Assembly: GCA_030685235.1 (NCBI GenBank)
Contig: MU839135.1
Location: forward strand, 124,001 to 188,000
Source: Copromyces sp. CBS 386.78
Lineage: Eukaryota; Ascomycota; Sordariomycetes; Sordariales; Sordariaceae
Direction: 5' to 3'
DNA: 64,000 bases
In this document: piece after piece, positions 1 to 11,446 of the stretch
Layout: the number at the start of each line of letters is the position of its first letter
Position numbering within the stretch: position 1 is the first letter of the stretch
Notes under the pieces: generated by a model
Told to the model about the DNA's origin: nothing
The model's database searches: none
What the model saw: only the letters and a program-made list of their open reading frames with translations
Position numbers and translations under genes: made by a program

Positions 1-2064
1 CAACTAGAATCCGAACCAGATCGTCACCCCGTAAAATCCGAACCATCAAGCGACGACGACGACAACAACCAAGATGAGAATTATGCCGAATTCGACTACG
101 CCCAGCTCGACGGCATCCCCCGCCGGCGCCACCAGGTAGAATCGGCAGGCAGCGAGTATGAACCGCCTTCAGATGAAGAGCCCGACCAAGAGATCACCAC
201 CCTGCGCCCTCCAAAACGTCCATCACATGACCTTGTCCTCCCTTCAGAACGTCCCCCAAAACGGCACAAAACCCCCTTCAACCACTCCTACCTCGCCCTC
301 CTAAACGCCGACATCATCGACGCCGCCTCGCGCTTCGTCCCCGCCGACACCGACCAAACCACCCAACCACTAACTCCTTCCCAGATCGGTCTCACACTAT
401 GGACCCCCGCTGAAAAGGACCTCTTCTTCTCCGCCGTCTCCCGTCTCGGTCCCGACTCCGCTTCCGCCATCGCTTCCCGAATCCGCACCAAGAGCGAGCT
501 GCAAGTTGCCGAGTACTTGGAGGTCTTTCGGCAAACAATCAAGACCAGGCAGGACCCCAAACTCGCCACCCCGGCCACGTTGCTGCAGCCTGTGACGCCC
601 GCCGAGGTCCCGGCTGCTGTGGAGCTGAGTCAGCAGTGCTGTAATGCGCTGGAGGAGGCTGCCGATGCCGTTTCCAGCAGACAGGAGGCGTGGGAGGAGG
701 CGGAGGAGAGGAGGAAATGGGGCGAGAACAGGTGGTTGATCAGGAAGGATAATGTGAAGGGGTTAGAGATGGACGCGAGGGAAAAGAGGGAGAAAAAGCG
801 GAGGGCAGAGAAGGGGAAGAGCAAGGAGAAGGATGCGGATGGAAGTGGGGATGCCGATGAAGAGGGGGAGCCGGTGGTCAAAATCGACGAAAAAGTCGAC
901 GAATACGGCCAAAGGAAATCGCCCGCTCTCGACCTGTTCCGCGTCCGAAAAATGCTCGACCTCTCCGAAAACGTCTTCATGAACTCGACAGTAGACGACT
1001 ACAACTGGAGCAGCATGTCCGACGAACCTCCGGCCATTCGAGCCACCGCTCTCGAGGACTTGCACTCCCTGATAGTCTCGCTAACGCGAAGACTCGTGGC
1101 GGCGGTTCTCTACATCAGCGAATCACGCATCAAAGCTAAACGCGCCGTTCACCCACTGACACGGAATCTGGTCTGGACCCGAGACGTCGAAGCGGCAGTC
1201 CTTTCCCTAGGGCTAGAGAAGAACAGCCATCAGTTTTGGGCTGGGGCAGCAAGGCGGTTAAGACTGAATGTCTACGGAGACGAGGACTACGATTACAAAG
1301 AAGAACTGGCGCGGAAAGAGGAAGAGGGAATAGACGTCGACATGGAAATGATGCGCGACGATCCAGACCCAATGTCCTACGCCGAAGTAGAGGAAGCCCT
1401 AGGCCTCGAACCCAACACCGCCGCCCGGCTCAACTATCCCGGCCCCGACAACGAAGACAAAGACGAAGACGAAGACGAAACCGACGTCGAATCCCTAGCC
1501 TCCCTCTCCTCCACGCCCTCCCTCGACGACCTCGACGCCCTCGACAACCCCGACGAACCCACCCAAACCGACGAACAAGCCCCAATCCCCCCTTCCAGCC
1601 CCGCCCCCTCGGACCATCACCACCTCCAAATCCAAATTGATCCAGCCGAAGACTCAGCCATCAAATCCGAAGCCCGCGAGCTCCTCCGCTACTCGGCCCT
1701 CCCCATGGCCATCACCTCCCGCGCCCGCAAAGTTCTCTACGCTCGGATCCGCACGCAGCGCGCTCAGGAGGCGTACGCTGACGCGCTGGACATGCGGGCT
1801 AGTTACAAGGAAGAAAAAAGGATGTGGGAGCTGTTGGGACGGGAGCCGCCCGAGGGTTTAAAAAAGGTGCTCTTGGTTAAGGGGGAGATACCCGTGGAGC
1901 CGGTGGCTACGGGGAGGTGGACGGGGGTTGATGAGTTGCTTGGGACGAGGGGGACAGAGGTGGGGAGGTGGAGGGAGAAGGTTGCTGAGGGGGGAGGAGG
2001 AGGGGCGGAGTGGGAGGTTGAGTGGCAGAGGCATTTGGAGGATGGGAAGGGTGATGGGAAATGA
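1..2064 (+). CDS. rrn5: SANT-domain, Rrn5-like Pol I upstream activation factor (5' end outside window)
   Basis: The frame is open from base 1 to the TGA at 2062-2064 (687 codons visible), so the start lies left of the window. An acidic, low-complexity N-terminal part is followed by a SANT/Myb-like helix set at about 388-550 (WTPAEKDLFFSAVSRLG, then IASRIRTKSELQVAEYL), the arrangement known in Rrn5, a subunit of the upstream activation factor that recruits RNA polymerase I to rDNA. A long Arg/Lys/Glu helical region follows, then an Asp/Glu/Pro-rich linker (about 1440-1640) and a conserved-looking C-terminal helical part (AITSRARKVLYARIRTQRAQ). No intron is needed in the visible part. The SANT fold and nuclear role are well supported. 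The Rrn5 name is an inference from SANT plus length; another SANT/TFIIIB B''-like factor is the alternative. It converges on the 2EXR gene that ends at 2415. Confidence 0.65.
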   Translation, partial: QLESEPDRHPVKSEPSSDDDDNNQDENYAEFDYAQLDGIPRRRHQVESAGSEYEPPSDEEPDQEITTLRPPKRPSHDLVLPSERPPKRHKTPFNHSYLALLNADIIDAASRFVPADTDQTTQPLTPSQIGLTLWTPAEKDLFFSAVSRLGPDSASAIASRIRTKSELQVAEYLEVFRQTIKTRQDPKLATPATLLQPVTPAEVPAAVELSQQCCNALEEAADAVSSRQEAWEEAEERRKWGENRWLIRKDNVKGLEMDAREKREKKRRAEKGKSKEKDADGSGDADEEGEPVVKIDEKVDEYGQRKSPALDLFRVRKMLDLSENVFMNSTVDDYNWSSMSDEPPAIRATALEDLHSLIVSLTRRLVAAVLYISESRIKAKRAVHPLTRNLVWTRDVEAAVLSLGLEKNSHQFWAGAARRLRLNVYGDEDYDYKEELARKEEEGIDVDMEMMRDDPDPMSYAEVEEALGLEPNTAARLNYPGPDNEDKDEDEDETDVESLASLSSTPSLDDLDALDNPDEPTQTDEQAPIPPSSPAPSDHHHLQIQIDPAEDSAIKSEARELLRYSALPMAITSRARKVLYARIRTQRAQEAYADALDMRASYKEEKRMWELLGREPPEGLKKVLLVKGEIPVEPVATGRWTGVDELLGTRGTEVGRWREKVAEGGGGGAEWEVEWQRHLEDGKGDGK

Positions 2065-2414
2065 AGATGGCACTTGCGGTCTGCTCGAGTCTGGCAATGT
2101 TGTGGAACTCGAGACATACAAAGGAGATAGATCAATTACAAATGTCTATAGCACTCACATAGGTACGCCTAGCGGGGAGAACCACTCTCTACGAGATTTT
2201 CCGAGCAGTGTTCACTGGGATTGATCGAAAGTTCTTCCTACATGCTGCTTTGCTAGCCGAGTGAGCTCGCCTATTATAATTTATACACTACAGTACAATA
2301 AACACCATTCAAAGCTTCCCCTAATAGAGGCCGTGAAGTTGTCGAGCTATCGGGTCGAGTGTTGATGGAGGAAAGAGCAGAACTGTCGGGCGAGAATTCT
2401 CAAGGTCGATGGCC
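2065..2414. other. Convergent intergenic spacer
   Basis: A 350-bp spacer between two converging genes. It presumably holds both 3' UTRs; an AT-rich stretch at 2270-2305 (ataatttatacactacag, then aataaa at about 2297) is a plausible poly(A) signal. No gene seen. Confidence 0.5.
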
Positions 2415-3424
2415 TTATAACCGTTCCTCACGAGGCCATTTCGGGCATTGATAGCCAAAATGGTTTTTGATGGGGTGGCACGGAGCATTTTGGTGCGTAT
2501 CCTGTTGAGCCACAAGGCGAGTTATTAACTATCCGTATCATCTGGCAAGACGGAGGAGGGGTGGTTTTGGGCCAAGATAATGATAGTAAAGAGAAGGAGA
2601 CATACCTTGGGAAGTGTCAGGAGATGGTTCAAGATATTCCTCTTCAACCGATCCTCTGGGCGTCCTCGCCTGACCCACCGCGAATGGGACGCCTTATAGA
2701 CAATGCTCTTGGCTGTCTTGAAGGTCAGCCGAAGAGTGACCTTTTCCATCGTGGGCCACTCGTACAGCGCAGCCATACACCAAGACCACTTTTGTAAGTC
2801 CTTCCAGTCCTTGTAGCACTCCACGACGACATGGAGCGTCGTCAGGTGCGGTAAGTTCATGACAAAGGTATATGATTCCCACGGCCAGGGGATGTCCTTG
2901 GGTACCTCGAATTCGGGCTCGTACAACCGAATCCCTCTGTGATTGCGCGTATCCAGGTCCTCCTCATCTTTGTCGAGCATTATGGCCCAGTAGACGTGTC
3001 TGGTTTCCCTTGCTAGAAGCGGGTCCTTGATGATCAAGTCGAGGCCCTGCTGGTACTCGTCAGAATACCAGGCACCATCCGCGTTGGCGTAGGGCTCGTG
3101 ACGCAGGTATACCTGCGTCTGGTGAAAGAACTCGTCGTAAGCTTCCTGACGAATGACCCTGCAAAGTCTCCCCAGTTTCTTCAGCTGAATCAGCTGTTCC
3201 TTCAGGAAGTCGTGTCTCAGGGCGCCTCTGTCTTTATCTGGCGGGAGTACCAGGAAGTTGTATGGTTCTTTGTCGAGCTTCCCTGTCAGAAAGCCGTAGA
3301 TCATGATTCTGACCTCTGAAGGGATCTTCAGGAAGGATTCGGTTTGAATTTTCAATGTCGAGGCCATGTCTATATCAGGGTGTTGAACAGTGCCTGCGGC
3401 GGAAGTTGTAGTGAGGTGATCCAT
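2415..3424 (-). CDS. 2EXR-domain protein 1
   Basis: Two exons: 3424-2606 (273 codons) and 2501-2415 (28 codons plus TAA), joined in phase 0 by a 104-nt intron (GTATGT donor, CAACAG acceptor). The protein is about 301 aa. The 2EXR signature is at about residues 31-46 (FLKIPSEVRIMIYGFL), followed by a conserved helical block (LGRLCRVIRQEAYDEFFHQTQ) and a leucine-rich C-terminal half (LPHLTTLHVVVE). The short last exon encodes a tail with NHFGYQCPKWPREE, close to the tail of its neighbour at 4271-5188. 2EXR proteins are a large fungal family of unknown molecular function, loosely F-box-like in layout. ATG 3424 is the first in frame; a second Met 20 codons in is possible. It lies tandem to and on the same strand as 2EXR-2. 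Confidence 0.82.
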
Positions 3425-4270
3425 GATGAGAGAAAGGTGACCACAAAAAAGGGCTCAATTTGGGAATTGTCTAACGGAAGACAAGAAACGGAAACCAGGG
3501 CAGCCTATATACCTCGAAGTGCATGCTGGTGAATAGGCAAGGCCGGTGAAAGGGCGATCCAGTGCACGGATTTCCAACAAAAGCAGCACCTGGGCGGAGA
3601 GAACGATGGGGGGAAAGAAGAGGCAGGGTGTTTGAAGAGACTGAAGGCAGGAGTTGTCTGGTTGTTCTTGAGTGTGCGCGTGGCGTGGAAAATATTTCGA
3701 GCAGGGTGATCAAGAAGGAAGAAGAGGAATGAGGAGCTGGGGAAAGTGGGCGAGAAACCAGGAGGGAACTGAAGGGGAAAGATATTTTTGCGTGCGGTGC
3801 AAAATAAAAATAAAAATGGAGTTTGCAAAGACCAAAGGTGTCGTGATAGCGCAGCAGGAACGACGAAGGTCTCTGCATCGCCGAGGAAGGTGCATGCTGC
3901 CTGTGCAGAAGGGAAGCATCCGTCTCCCACGTTTCTAATCTCCGGCTGCAGTTCTACATCTTTTTTTTTCTTGTGCGTGACCCGCAACGCAACTTTGGAT
4001 GGACCCGACGTGAGAAGAAAGGAAGACGGCGGAAATAAATACCGATTGCATGGAAAAAGAACCAGGGAATCGTCAAAGTTAATATTCACCATAACCATAA
4101 CACCATTTAAAAACCACCCCCCCCCCCCCCCCCCCCAAACACCACCGTGACTTTCATGCGTTTCAATACACAGGACCGGACCGGACAAGGACACTAGACC
4201 AAACACAGGGCATCGCATGTGGCTAAAACAGGGATTTATGATATGTATGTACCAACACCCAACCCGCATG
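3425..4270. other. Intergenic spacer with poly-C tract
   Basis: An 846-bp spacer between two tandem 2EXR genes. It contains a pure 20-C run at 4117-4136 and a T-rich patch at 3961-3969. ORFs here are short and start at non-ATG codons or lack any family signature. It probably carries the 2EXR-1 promoter and 2EXR-2 3' UTR. Confidence 0.5.
4117..4136 (+). repeat. Homopolymer C20
   Basis: Twenty consecutive C residues, directly visible. Homopolymers of this length are prone to length error in assembly. Confidence 0.95.
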
Positions 4271-5188
4271 TTAAGTTCTAGACTCGCGAGGCCACTCGGG
4301 ATTAATGGCCCCGCAGTGGTTCCTGATGGGCAGGTCCGGCGCGTCCTTGAATTCGTCCTATGAAAGAAGGTTAGTTACTTTCCTGGTGATGGTCATCGAT
4401 GGATTAGGCAAAGGATGAAAACTTACTTTGGGCAAAGTGAGCAGATGGTTAAGAATGTTGTGCTCCAACATCTCACTAGGTTTGCCACGCTGCACATAGC
4501 GAGACTTCCAAGCCCTGTTGATGTACTTGGTGGCACCCTCGAAGTTCAGTGAAAGGACAAGTTTCTTAACCTGAAGGTAGATCGGGTATAACCATGCCGA
4601 CTCAGCGCACAAATCGAGCCAATCCCGCCTCCAGTTGACGTCGAGATGGAGGGTCTTGAGGTTCTTCAACTCGCCGAGCCAGGTGGTGATTCCCCCACGC
4701 CAGGGCCTCATAGCATCTGGGCTAAATCGGATCCTGACAACGTCGATGTCGTCATGGTGGTAAGGCCTAAAGACGCCTTCGTCGCTGGTGAGCATGACAG
4801 TCCAGCGGACGTGGTTGGCTTCTTTTAGGAGAGGGTCGCTGATGAGGAGGTCTATGGCTTTTTCGTAGTCGGTTTGGGGGTCGAGGGGCCCCCACGCTGG
4901 CCACCACAACCCGTTAAATTTTTCGTGCCGCACATAAAGTTGAGTCAAGCGGTGGAATTGCTCAACTGCTTCTTCTTTAACCTGGTCGGATATGAGAGCC
5001 AACTTCCTCAGGTTGACCATTTGCTGGTTCAGGTATTGCAAGGGAATGATGTGGTTGATGTTGGTTTCATTGTTGTTGGTCGTATATATAGGCAGGTCGA
5101 GGTCGTCCTCCAAGACCAGCTTGTAAATAATGGTTCGGAGCTCAAGGGGGAGGGTGAAGAAGGTGGTCTTTCCGGTATTTTGATCCAT
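4271..5188 (-). CDS. 2EXR-domain protein 2
   Basis: Two exons: 5188-4427 (254 codons) and 4357-4271 (28 codons plus TAA), phase-0 intron of 69 nt (GTAAGT donor, CATAG acceptor). The protein is 282 aa. The motif FFTLPLELRTIIYKLV lies at residues 10-25; the second conserved block is LRKLALISDQVKEEAVEQF. An Asn/Thr-rich insertion (TNNNETNINH) lies between them. The last exon encodes PIRNHCGAINPEWPRE, matching the 2EXR-1 tail. Both terminal exons are exactly 87 nt, so the two genes look like a tandem duplicate pair. Function unknown. Confidence 0.82.
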
Positions 5189-6592
5189 CGTTGAAGAAAT
5201 TTACCGGTCGGCTGTCGAAGGTGAAGAGGACGGTGAAATAAGAAAAGAAAAGCAGCAGGAAATGGGTCAAGGGTACTGTGCTTGTTAGGTACTGAATGTT
5301 TGCAGTCGATGTGGAAAAAATCGAGAAGAAAACCGAGAGAACAGAAAGAGGGAGAGGTAAGCAGCTATAAATACACTCGAGGTTGTGCGAAAGGGTGAGA
5401 AAACCTCTACCCATCTCCCTTCACCTAAACACCGCAGAAGGGCATTCACCTGGGCAACGCCGAACCCTTCTTAGCCCAAAATACCGTAGAAACAAGGTTT
5501 CGGGGCCTCGAAAGGAACCTCCACCTCCACCATGCTCTTCACCCCGAGGCATTGCGCGCCCAAGCCTTTCGCCAGGGGTATAGAACAACTACCAAACCTT
5601 CACTATTACCAGCTACCACAAACGTCAGCATTGCGGAACCTTAAGAGAATCTTACCTAGACTTAGTGCCCGCTGTGACGATCTAGGCATACCGTAGAAAC
5701 TCGCGAAACTGGCCGAAAGCTAACCCTGTTTTTCTGGCAGATGTAGGGCAGGAATCAGCCCAGTAATCAAGCGTATGTGACCCTATGCAGCCGACATGTT
5801 AAGGGTGAAAGAGGAGGAGAATATGCCTACCGTCAAGGTTCTCATTGTCACATGCATCTCAGTCACGGGTCTGGATCTCGCATGCAGCTGGGTATAAAAC
5901 TCAGCTCTCGCATCGAGCCTTCCCTTTTGGGATTTCTTCCCCTTTTCAACTTTCTTGTCTTTAGTCCAAGATAATCAAAGCGGTACACACTACTCACTCC
6001 GTTGCCCTCTGGTTACGCCGTGACACCCGCCATGCCCTTCACCATCACCCAAACGACAGACTCCCAACCTGTCGGATGATTTTGCGACCCCGTACGTACC
6101 CCCTGGTGTCTAGGCAACATTAGGTACCCACTCAGAACGCCTCTTCTTCAAACTAGCAGGATAAGGCGGCCAATTCTTTTCAGGTAGGTAGGCCAGCTGC
6201 TGGGCCATGAGTTGGGTAGGCTTCGGCTGGGTTGCCGAAATGACTGCTTGGTTCTCACATTGGCACGCTTGGTAGCAGGGGCCTGGTGGTCTGTTACGCT
6301 GAGAAAGAAGCGGTAGCATGAATAGGTCTTAAGCTTTTGCGGAAAGGGCTGACAGCTCGGATATCGAATGGTAAGGCGAACTGGTAGAAAACAAAAAGGG
6401 AGGTGGTGGGGGAAACTCAAGTGTGCTCTGGTTGTTGTATATATATATATATATATTCATAAGGTAACTTGCTGAATAAAGCTGAAGCATCGACATCAGA
6501 ATAGTCTGAAATACTTGCGCAGTGGCGATAGGCTCTATTTCCATGTGGTAATCATTCATCGTAACAAGAAAGCAGAAAGGTATATTCACTCA
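5189..6592. other. Intergenic region with AT microsatellite
   Basis: About 1.4 kb between the 2EXR-2 start and the 3' end of the quinate-repressor-like gene. A TATA-like ggtataaaactcag lies near 5891. An (AT)n run lies at about 6438-6457. No ORF here has a recognisable domain or good ATG context, and I see no gene. Confidence 0.5.
6438..6457. repeat. (TA)n microsatellite
   Basis: About ten TA units, directly visible, just 3' of the quinate-repressor-like gene. Confidence 0.9.
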
Positions 6593-9161
6593 TCACAAAA
6601 CCAACCCCGAAGCACCATCTCCACCTCCTCGCTGCTGTTGCTCCCAAGTCCTCCTGCAGACCTCCTTCATCAGCCTCTTGGGCGCCATGCGTCCTGTCAT
6701 GAGCTCAAAGGCCTCGATGGCCATCTCCGCGACGACCTCCAGACCATCGACGACTACCCAGGAGGGGTTGATCTGGTCGCGATGGGCGTACATTTGGGCG
6801 ACCAGAGGCGTGATGAGTGGTTCGTAGGCGAGCTGTGAGGGTGTTATGTTAGCTGATGTTGGGTAGGTCGTAAAACTGTACTTCGAAGGAGGGGGCCATG
6901 CAATTCGAATAAATCCACAAAGAGCATTTGCGGAGGGAACGAACACGAGATAAAAAAGACAAAAAAGAAAACGAGCTTACCTCAACAACTACACCACCCG
7001 TCGGACTCCCCAACCACCCCACCGGCATCACAAAGTCCGCCGGCGGTGTCCCATCCAGACTCGTCGCCGGCACACACGAAACGATCATAGTAGGCAACTG
7101 ATATCCCTCCGGCCACGGATCCGCCAACCGTTCAATGACCCTGCAAATCTCCGTTACCTGACCTTGCCCTTGCGCGTCAGGACCCGGTTTCGGTTTCGTC
7201 GTCATGCCCAGCTGCTGCCCCTCCGCCCAACTATTGAAATGCTCCGCCACCTCCCTCGCCCTCTCCACCGTCCGGTTGTACACAAAAATATTCCTGCACC
7301 CAAGCTGAATCAGCGCATAAATCGCCGCCCTTGCCATACCGCCCGCGCCAATGACGAGACCAGTGGTCTTGGATGGTTGCACGTAATTCCGCGGACTAAT
7401 AGCGCGCCGGACACAAGTGAAGATGGAGCTCCAATCGGTGTTATCGCCGAAAAACTCTTGCGCGGCACCGGCCTTGTTGCGGGAGTTGGCATGGTCCAGA
7501 ATCGCGTTAGTCTTGCCTCTTAGCGGCAAAACGACGTTGACGGCGCCGATGGCGGTGGCGTGGTGCGACTTGACTTTGAGCTGCGGCATGATGGCGATCT
7601 TGAAGGGAGCCGTCAGGTTGGCGCCGCCAAAGGTGTCGGACAGGCAAATCTGGGTGAGCCGGTCGAGCGTGGAGCAGGTGACGGCTTGGAAGGTGTGCGG
7701 CATTCCCGAAAACTCGTAGGCGGCGTTTTGCATGGCGGGGGAGAGGGACCAGGAGACGTTGGAGCCGGTGACGTAGAACTCGAGCGGGTCGAGGAGAAAT
7801 TGCTGGAACTCGAGGCCGTACGAGTGCCGGTAGGTGCTGATGATAGCGAGGAAGTCTTGGTCGGTGTCCATGTCGGGGTGCTTGACGGGGTTGAGGATCT
7901 TGCTTTGCAAGGGGGTGCGGACGCCGAGGACGGAGAAGTCGTAGGCTACGAGTGGTGGGCGAGGGTTGGGGATGGTTTGTTCGACTCGCTTCTTGAAGGA
8001 TTCGAGGTGTTCGACGGGACTGTCGCCTGTTGAGAAGCGGGCCATTCGGATGAGGTCGCAACCGAGAGATTGGGCGTGTCGGTAGTTCTCGAGGTGTTGG
8101 TCGTCGTGCCATGGGGGAGCCCCGAAGCCCATGTACCAGTAGTTGCCTATGACCTTGGACCGGCCCTTGTACCGGAGTGCACGCTGCATCAGAGATTCGT
8201 CGCGCTGCAAGTCCAAGCTGAGATATTCGACGCCCAGTCGTAGACCTAGTTCAAGAAGATCCGAGTCCACTGGATCCTTCTCCTCTGGTGCCCTTCTCCG
8301 TTGTCCGCGGGGGTTTTCTTCCACATGGTAGATAATGGGCAACCCTAGCTTCCGCCTGAGGAGAGCTACCTGTTTTGATACCACTTCGACGACATCATGG
8401 GGCCACTGGTCGATAATGAACTCGACACAATCTCCGGTGGCCTCGAACTCTTCCAATTCCATATCCATTTCCTGGAGGTATGAGAGGCGAAGTCGCAGGG
8501 CATATGAGTAAGAGCGGAACTCGGGCGGAATGGCGGCAACGGAAAAGGGGCTTTCCAGCCATGCTTTTGTGGCACCTCTGCCGGTGATCTGGTCCAGGAA
8601 TTTGGTAAAGTCTTCCCGGACGTTGAGCAGTTTTGATGGCACCGGCTGTCTGCTGTCTGCTGCTGCTGTGGAGGTGCCGACGAAATGGGTTGCCGAGTCG
8701 TCCAAATTGTAGAACTCAAAGTTGGAGCACTCCCTATGCTTCTCATCCGCCTTGAGAAGGGCCGTGGCGTCCGTCGCATCCAACAGGGCCGCTATTTGCT
8801 CCCTTTCTCTGTGGATGTAGACGACGGGATTCGTCCTGCAGTACTCGCGCAGGGCGTCTTGGGCTTCCTCGCTGAGACTGCTCATACCGCACTCGATGAT
8901 GCAGCCGGTCCTGTTGTTGTCGAGCATGCGCTTGAAAACTTGGACGTCCTGACGGCCGAAGAGGTCCTTTCCGTGCTGGAGGAGAAACTGGCCGCGTGAC
9001 ATTCCGGTGAGTTTCTCGAAATAGTGGTCCTCGGTGACCAGACGGCGGCGCAGATGAAGGGCGCCCATGAACCCGAGAGTGCGCTTTCCAGCCCCTCGAC
9101 ATCCAACGAGAACGATGGACGCGCACGGGTCGAATACCCGTTCATTCCTTGGCCCTAACAT
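6593..9161 (-). CDS. Quinate-repressor-like (QA-1S/QUTR family) three-domain protein
   Basis: Exons 9161-6981 (727 codons) and 6832-6593 (79 codons plus TGA), intron 148 nt, 806 aa. Domain order follows the last three AROM domains. Residues 15-190 are shikimate-kinase-like with a P-loop (GCRGAGKRTL, K26). Residues 200-400 resemble type I dehydroquinase. Residues 460-806 are shikimate-dehydrogenase-like, with NLTAPFK (K521), DNTDW (D576) and a dinucleotide site GLVIGAGGMARA; the second exon supplies the closing LAYEPLITPLV. In the dehydroquinase-like domain the catalytic His position reads NYW (340-342) and the Schiff-base Lys position is Arg372, so that domain should be inactive, as expected of a repressor. 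The family binds the Zn2Cys6 activator of quinate use in Neurospora and Aspergillus. Whether this is the true qa/qut repressor or a paralog cannot be told here. I chose ATG 9161; the frame upstream is open but lacks ATG. Confidence 0.85.
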
Positions 9162-10536
9162 GGTTGTCGGCTGTCTGTGAGGTGGTATTGCTTGTTGAAG
9201 ACGTTGAGGTCGGTGTGATGTTGGCCCCTCACATGTACCGCTACGTTGATATCCCTCGTTCTTAGGTGAGATGAGTGGCCGTCTTGATGAAGATGTTGTC
9301 GATGTCAAAGATGAGTGTCGGCCAACACGGGGGATCAAAGGACATGTAAAAGAGCAGCCCAAAAGGTCGCGATCCGCCCAGCAAGAGTTTGACCGGGACC
9401 GGTTCACGGCAATGTAACGTCGATGTAGCGATGTGGTCCGAAGGTGGTGTGGCAGTGAGGTCAATAATCATGAAGGATGAGATGTGGTTGCGCTCCTATT
9501 CGAGAAATCGTGCTGGTTGAAACCTCCCTAGCAGTTATCGCCAACCGCCAGAATCGGTGATTGGTGTTTTGTCCATGTTCTGGCCATTTCGGCAGATTGA
9601 TGCCGACGGTGACACACGGGATTTGCGTGAGGCCTGAAGCGGGAAAATGTATCTCCCATTCAAGCCTTTCCGCTAACCCCGTGGAGGAGCGAAAGGAAGT
9701 CCCTGGGCTCAGTGGGCTGAGATCCCCCACTGCAACCACCACGCATGCGGGCGTGCAGGCCAAAGCTTCAGTGGGCTTTCTTTCCCCGCAAGGGGATCTC
9801 GGTGGTGTCTTGACTCCACCTTCCATACTTCCGCCGCCTTCCGGCATCTCCTTTGTTCACTTCCCGTTCTTGGCCGCCGGCTTTTAATAATTGATATGAA
9901 GAACTGGATTTGAGTTCCACGTGCTCATGCTTCTCTCCCTGAAGATCTGTCATGTATTTGTTAGTCCTAATTGATGCTGGTTCGAATGCCATGGATTGCT
10001 TACATGTGCTACTGTTATCGAGATAAAGCACTACCATTTTGATATCCATTTTGAAAAATGACCCTTAGGTAGGCGTTACAGATATTCCCTCACATCTACC
10101 TGCAAATGAAAATCTTCCAGGTTACTCTGTAAATTTCCATGTTATATCACAGTAAAAGTCCTCCCTCCCCGGAACCTCACCGGAGCAAACCCCGGCGTCG
10201 GGGAAAGCGTTAGCGCCATTTGGTACCTTAGCATCCTACCTTAACACTTGGGGAATGGATGGTCGCTCCCCCGCGCCAAGCCATTGACGACGCGGCCCGC
10301 GCTACCACTCAGTTTCCCCAACCAAAGTTTGGAGGACTCACCATCAGTCGTCGTCGTCGTCCAATCCCAAAATATTCTCACCCCCGAACATTGCTGCATG
10401 CCGCTTGGTGCTCGGTCCCGTCGTGTCGCCATCTCAACCTCATCCCGTCTCTCCGTAGTTTCCGGCAATTGACTCCATCTGTCTGCCTATGTGGCTCCGC
10501 CTTGAACACCTTCTTGTCTCGCACACACACCATCCA
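9162..10536. other. Divergent promoter region
   Basis: About 1.4 kb shared by the quinate-repressor-like gene (-) and the Zn2Cys6 gene (+). The frame in front of ATG 9161 stays open for 101 codons but starts at TTG, so an N-terminal extension by an upstream exon is possible. No separate gene is supported. Confidence 0.45.
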
Positions 10537-11414
10537 ATGGAGGACTCGGGCGCCGCTGAGGAACAGGCTCAACAGCCAAATAATGCAAACGACGAGACTC
10601 GCAAGTCTCCAGCAATGACTCCCTCAGCCCAGCCTTCCAATCATCCATCACCCCAACAGCAAGCAGACCCATCAGCCACCACTCCCGCTTCCGCTCCGGC
10701 TCCCGGACCGTCCACATCAACACCGGGACCTCCGCCCTCCGAAACAGGCGCCGATGCCGGTTCCGAGCCCGTCAACCCCCGAAAGCGCAAAAAGGCTTCA
10801 AGAGCGTGAGTCTCTCTCATCCTATTCTCTGTTCCCAACCCACACACTAACACCCTCCCTTCCGCCCTCAGCTGCGACTTCTGCCACGTCAACCACCAAC
10901 CCTGCGACAACGGCCAGCCCAAATGCTCCGTCTGCACCAAACACAACAAGCCCTGTCTCTACTTACGTCCCACCAAACGACGCGGTCCACAAAAGGGTTA
11001 CCGCACCGCTCTCAACACCTACAAAGAGAGCGCTGCAGCATGGGGAGCCGTTCTTGGCGCCATCCCCGGACTGGATGCCCTCATTGAGGGCCATCTGAGG
11101 GGGGCCGGACCCCAGGGAAGACAGATCATTGCGAGTATCAAGGATGCGAATGCGCAGGAGGGATTGATTGCGCGGTGGCAGGCGAGTGGAGTTTTTAAGG
11201 CGTTTTTTGGCGTCAGGCCGGGGACCGGAGGTGCTGGGGGAGCAAACGGGGAGGAGGGGCAAGATGCAGGAGCAGAAGATGAAGAGATGGGCGGTACGGC
11301 TGTTGGGTCAGGGGGAATTGGAGGAATAGGAGGAGCAGGACAACCACCACCCACGAAACGGTTCGCTCGAGAAACGGAACAAAGGAGACAAGTAGCCAGG
11401 GATTTGGCGCAGTT

Positions 11415-11446
<32 letters not shown>

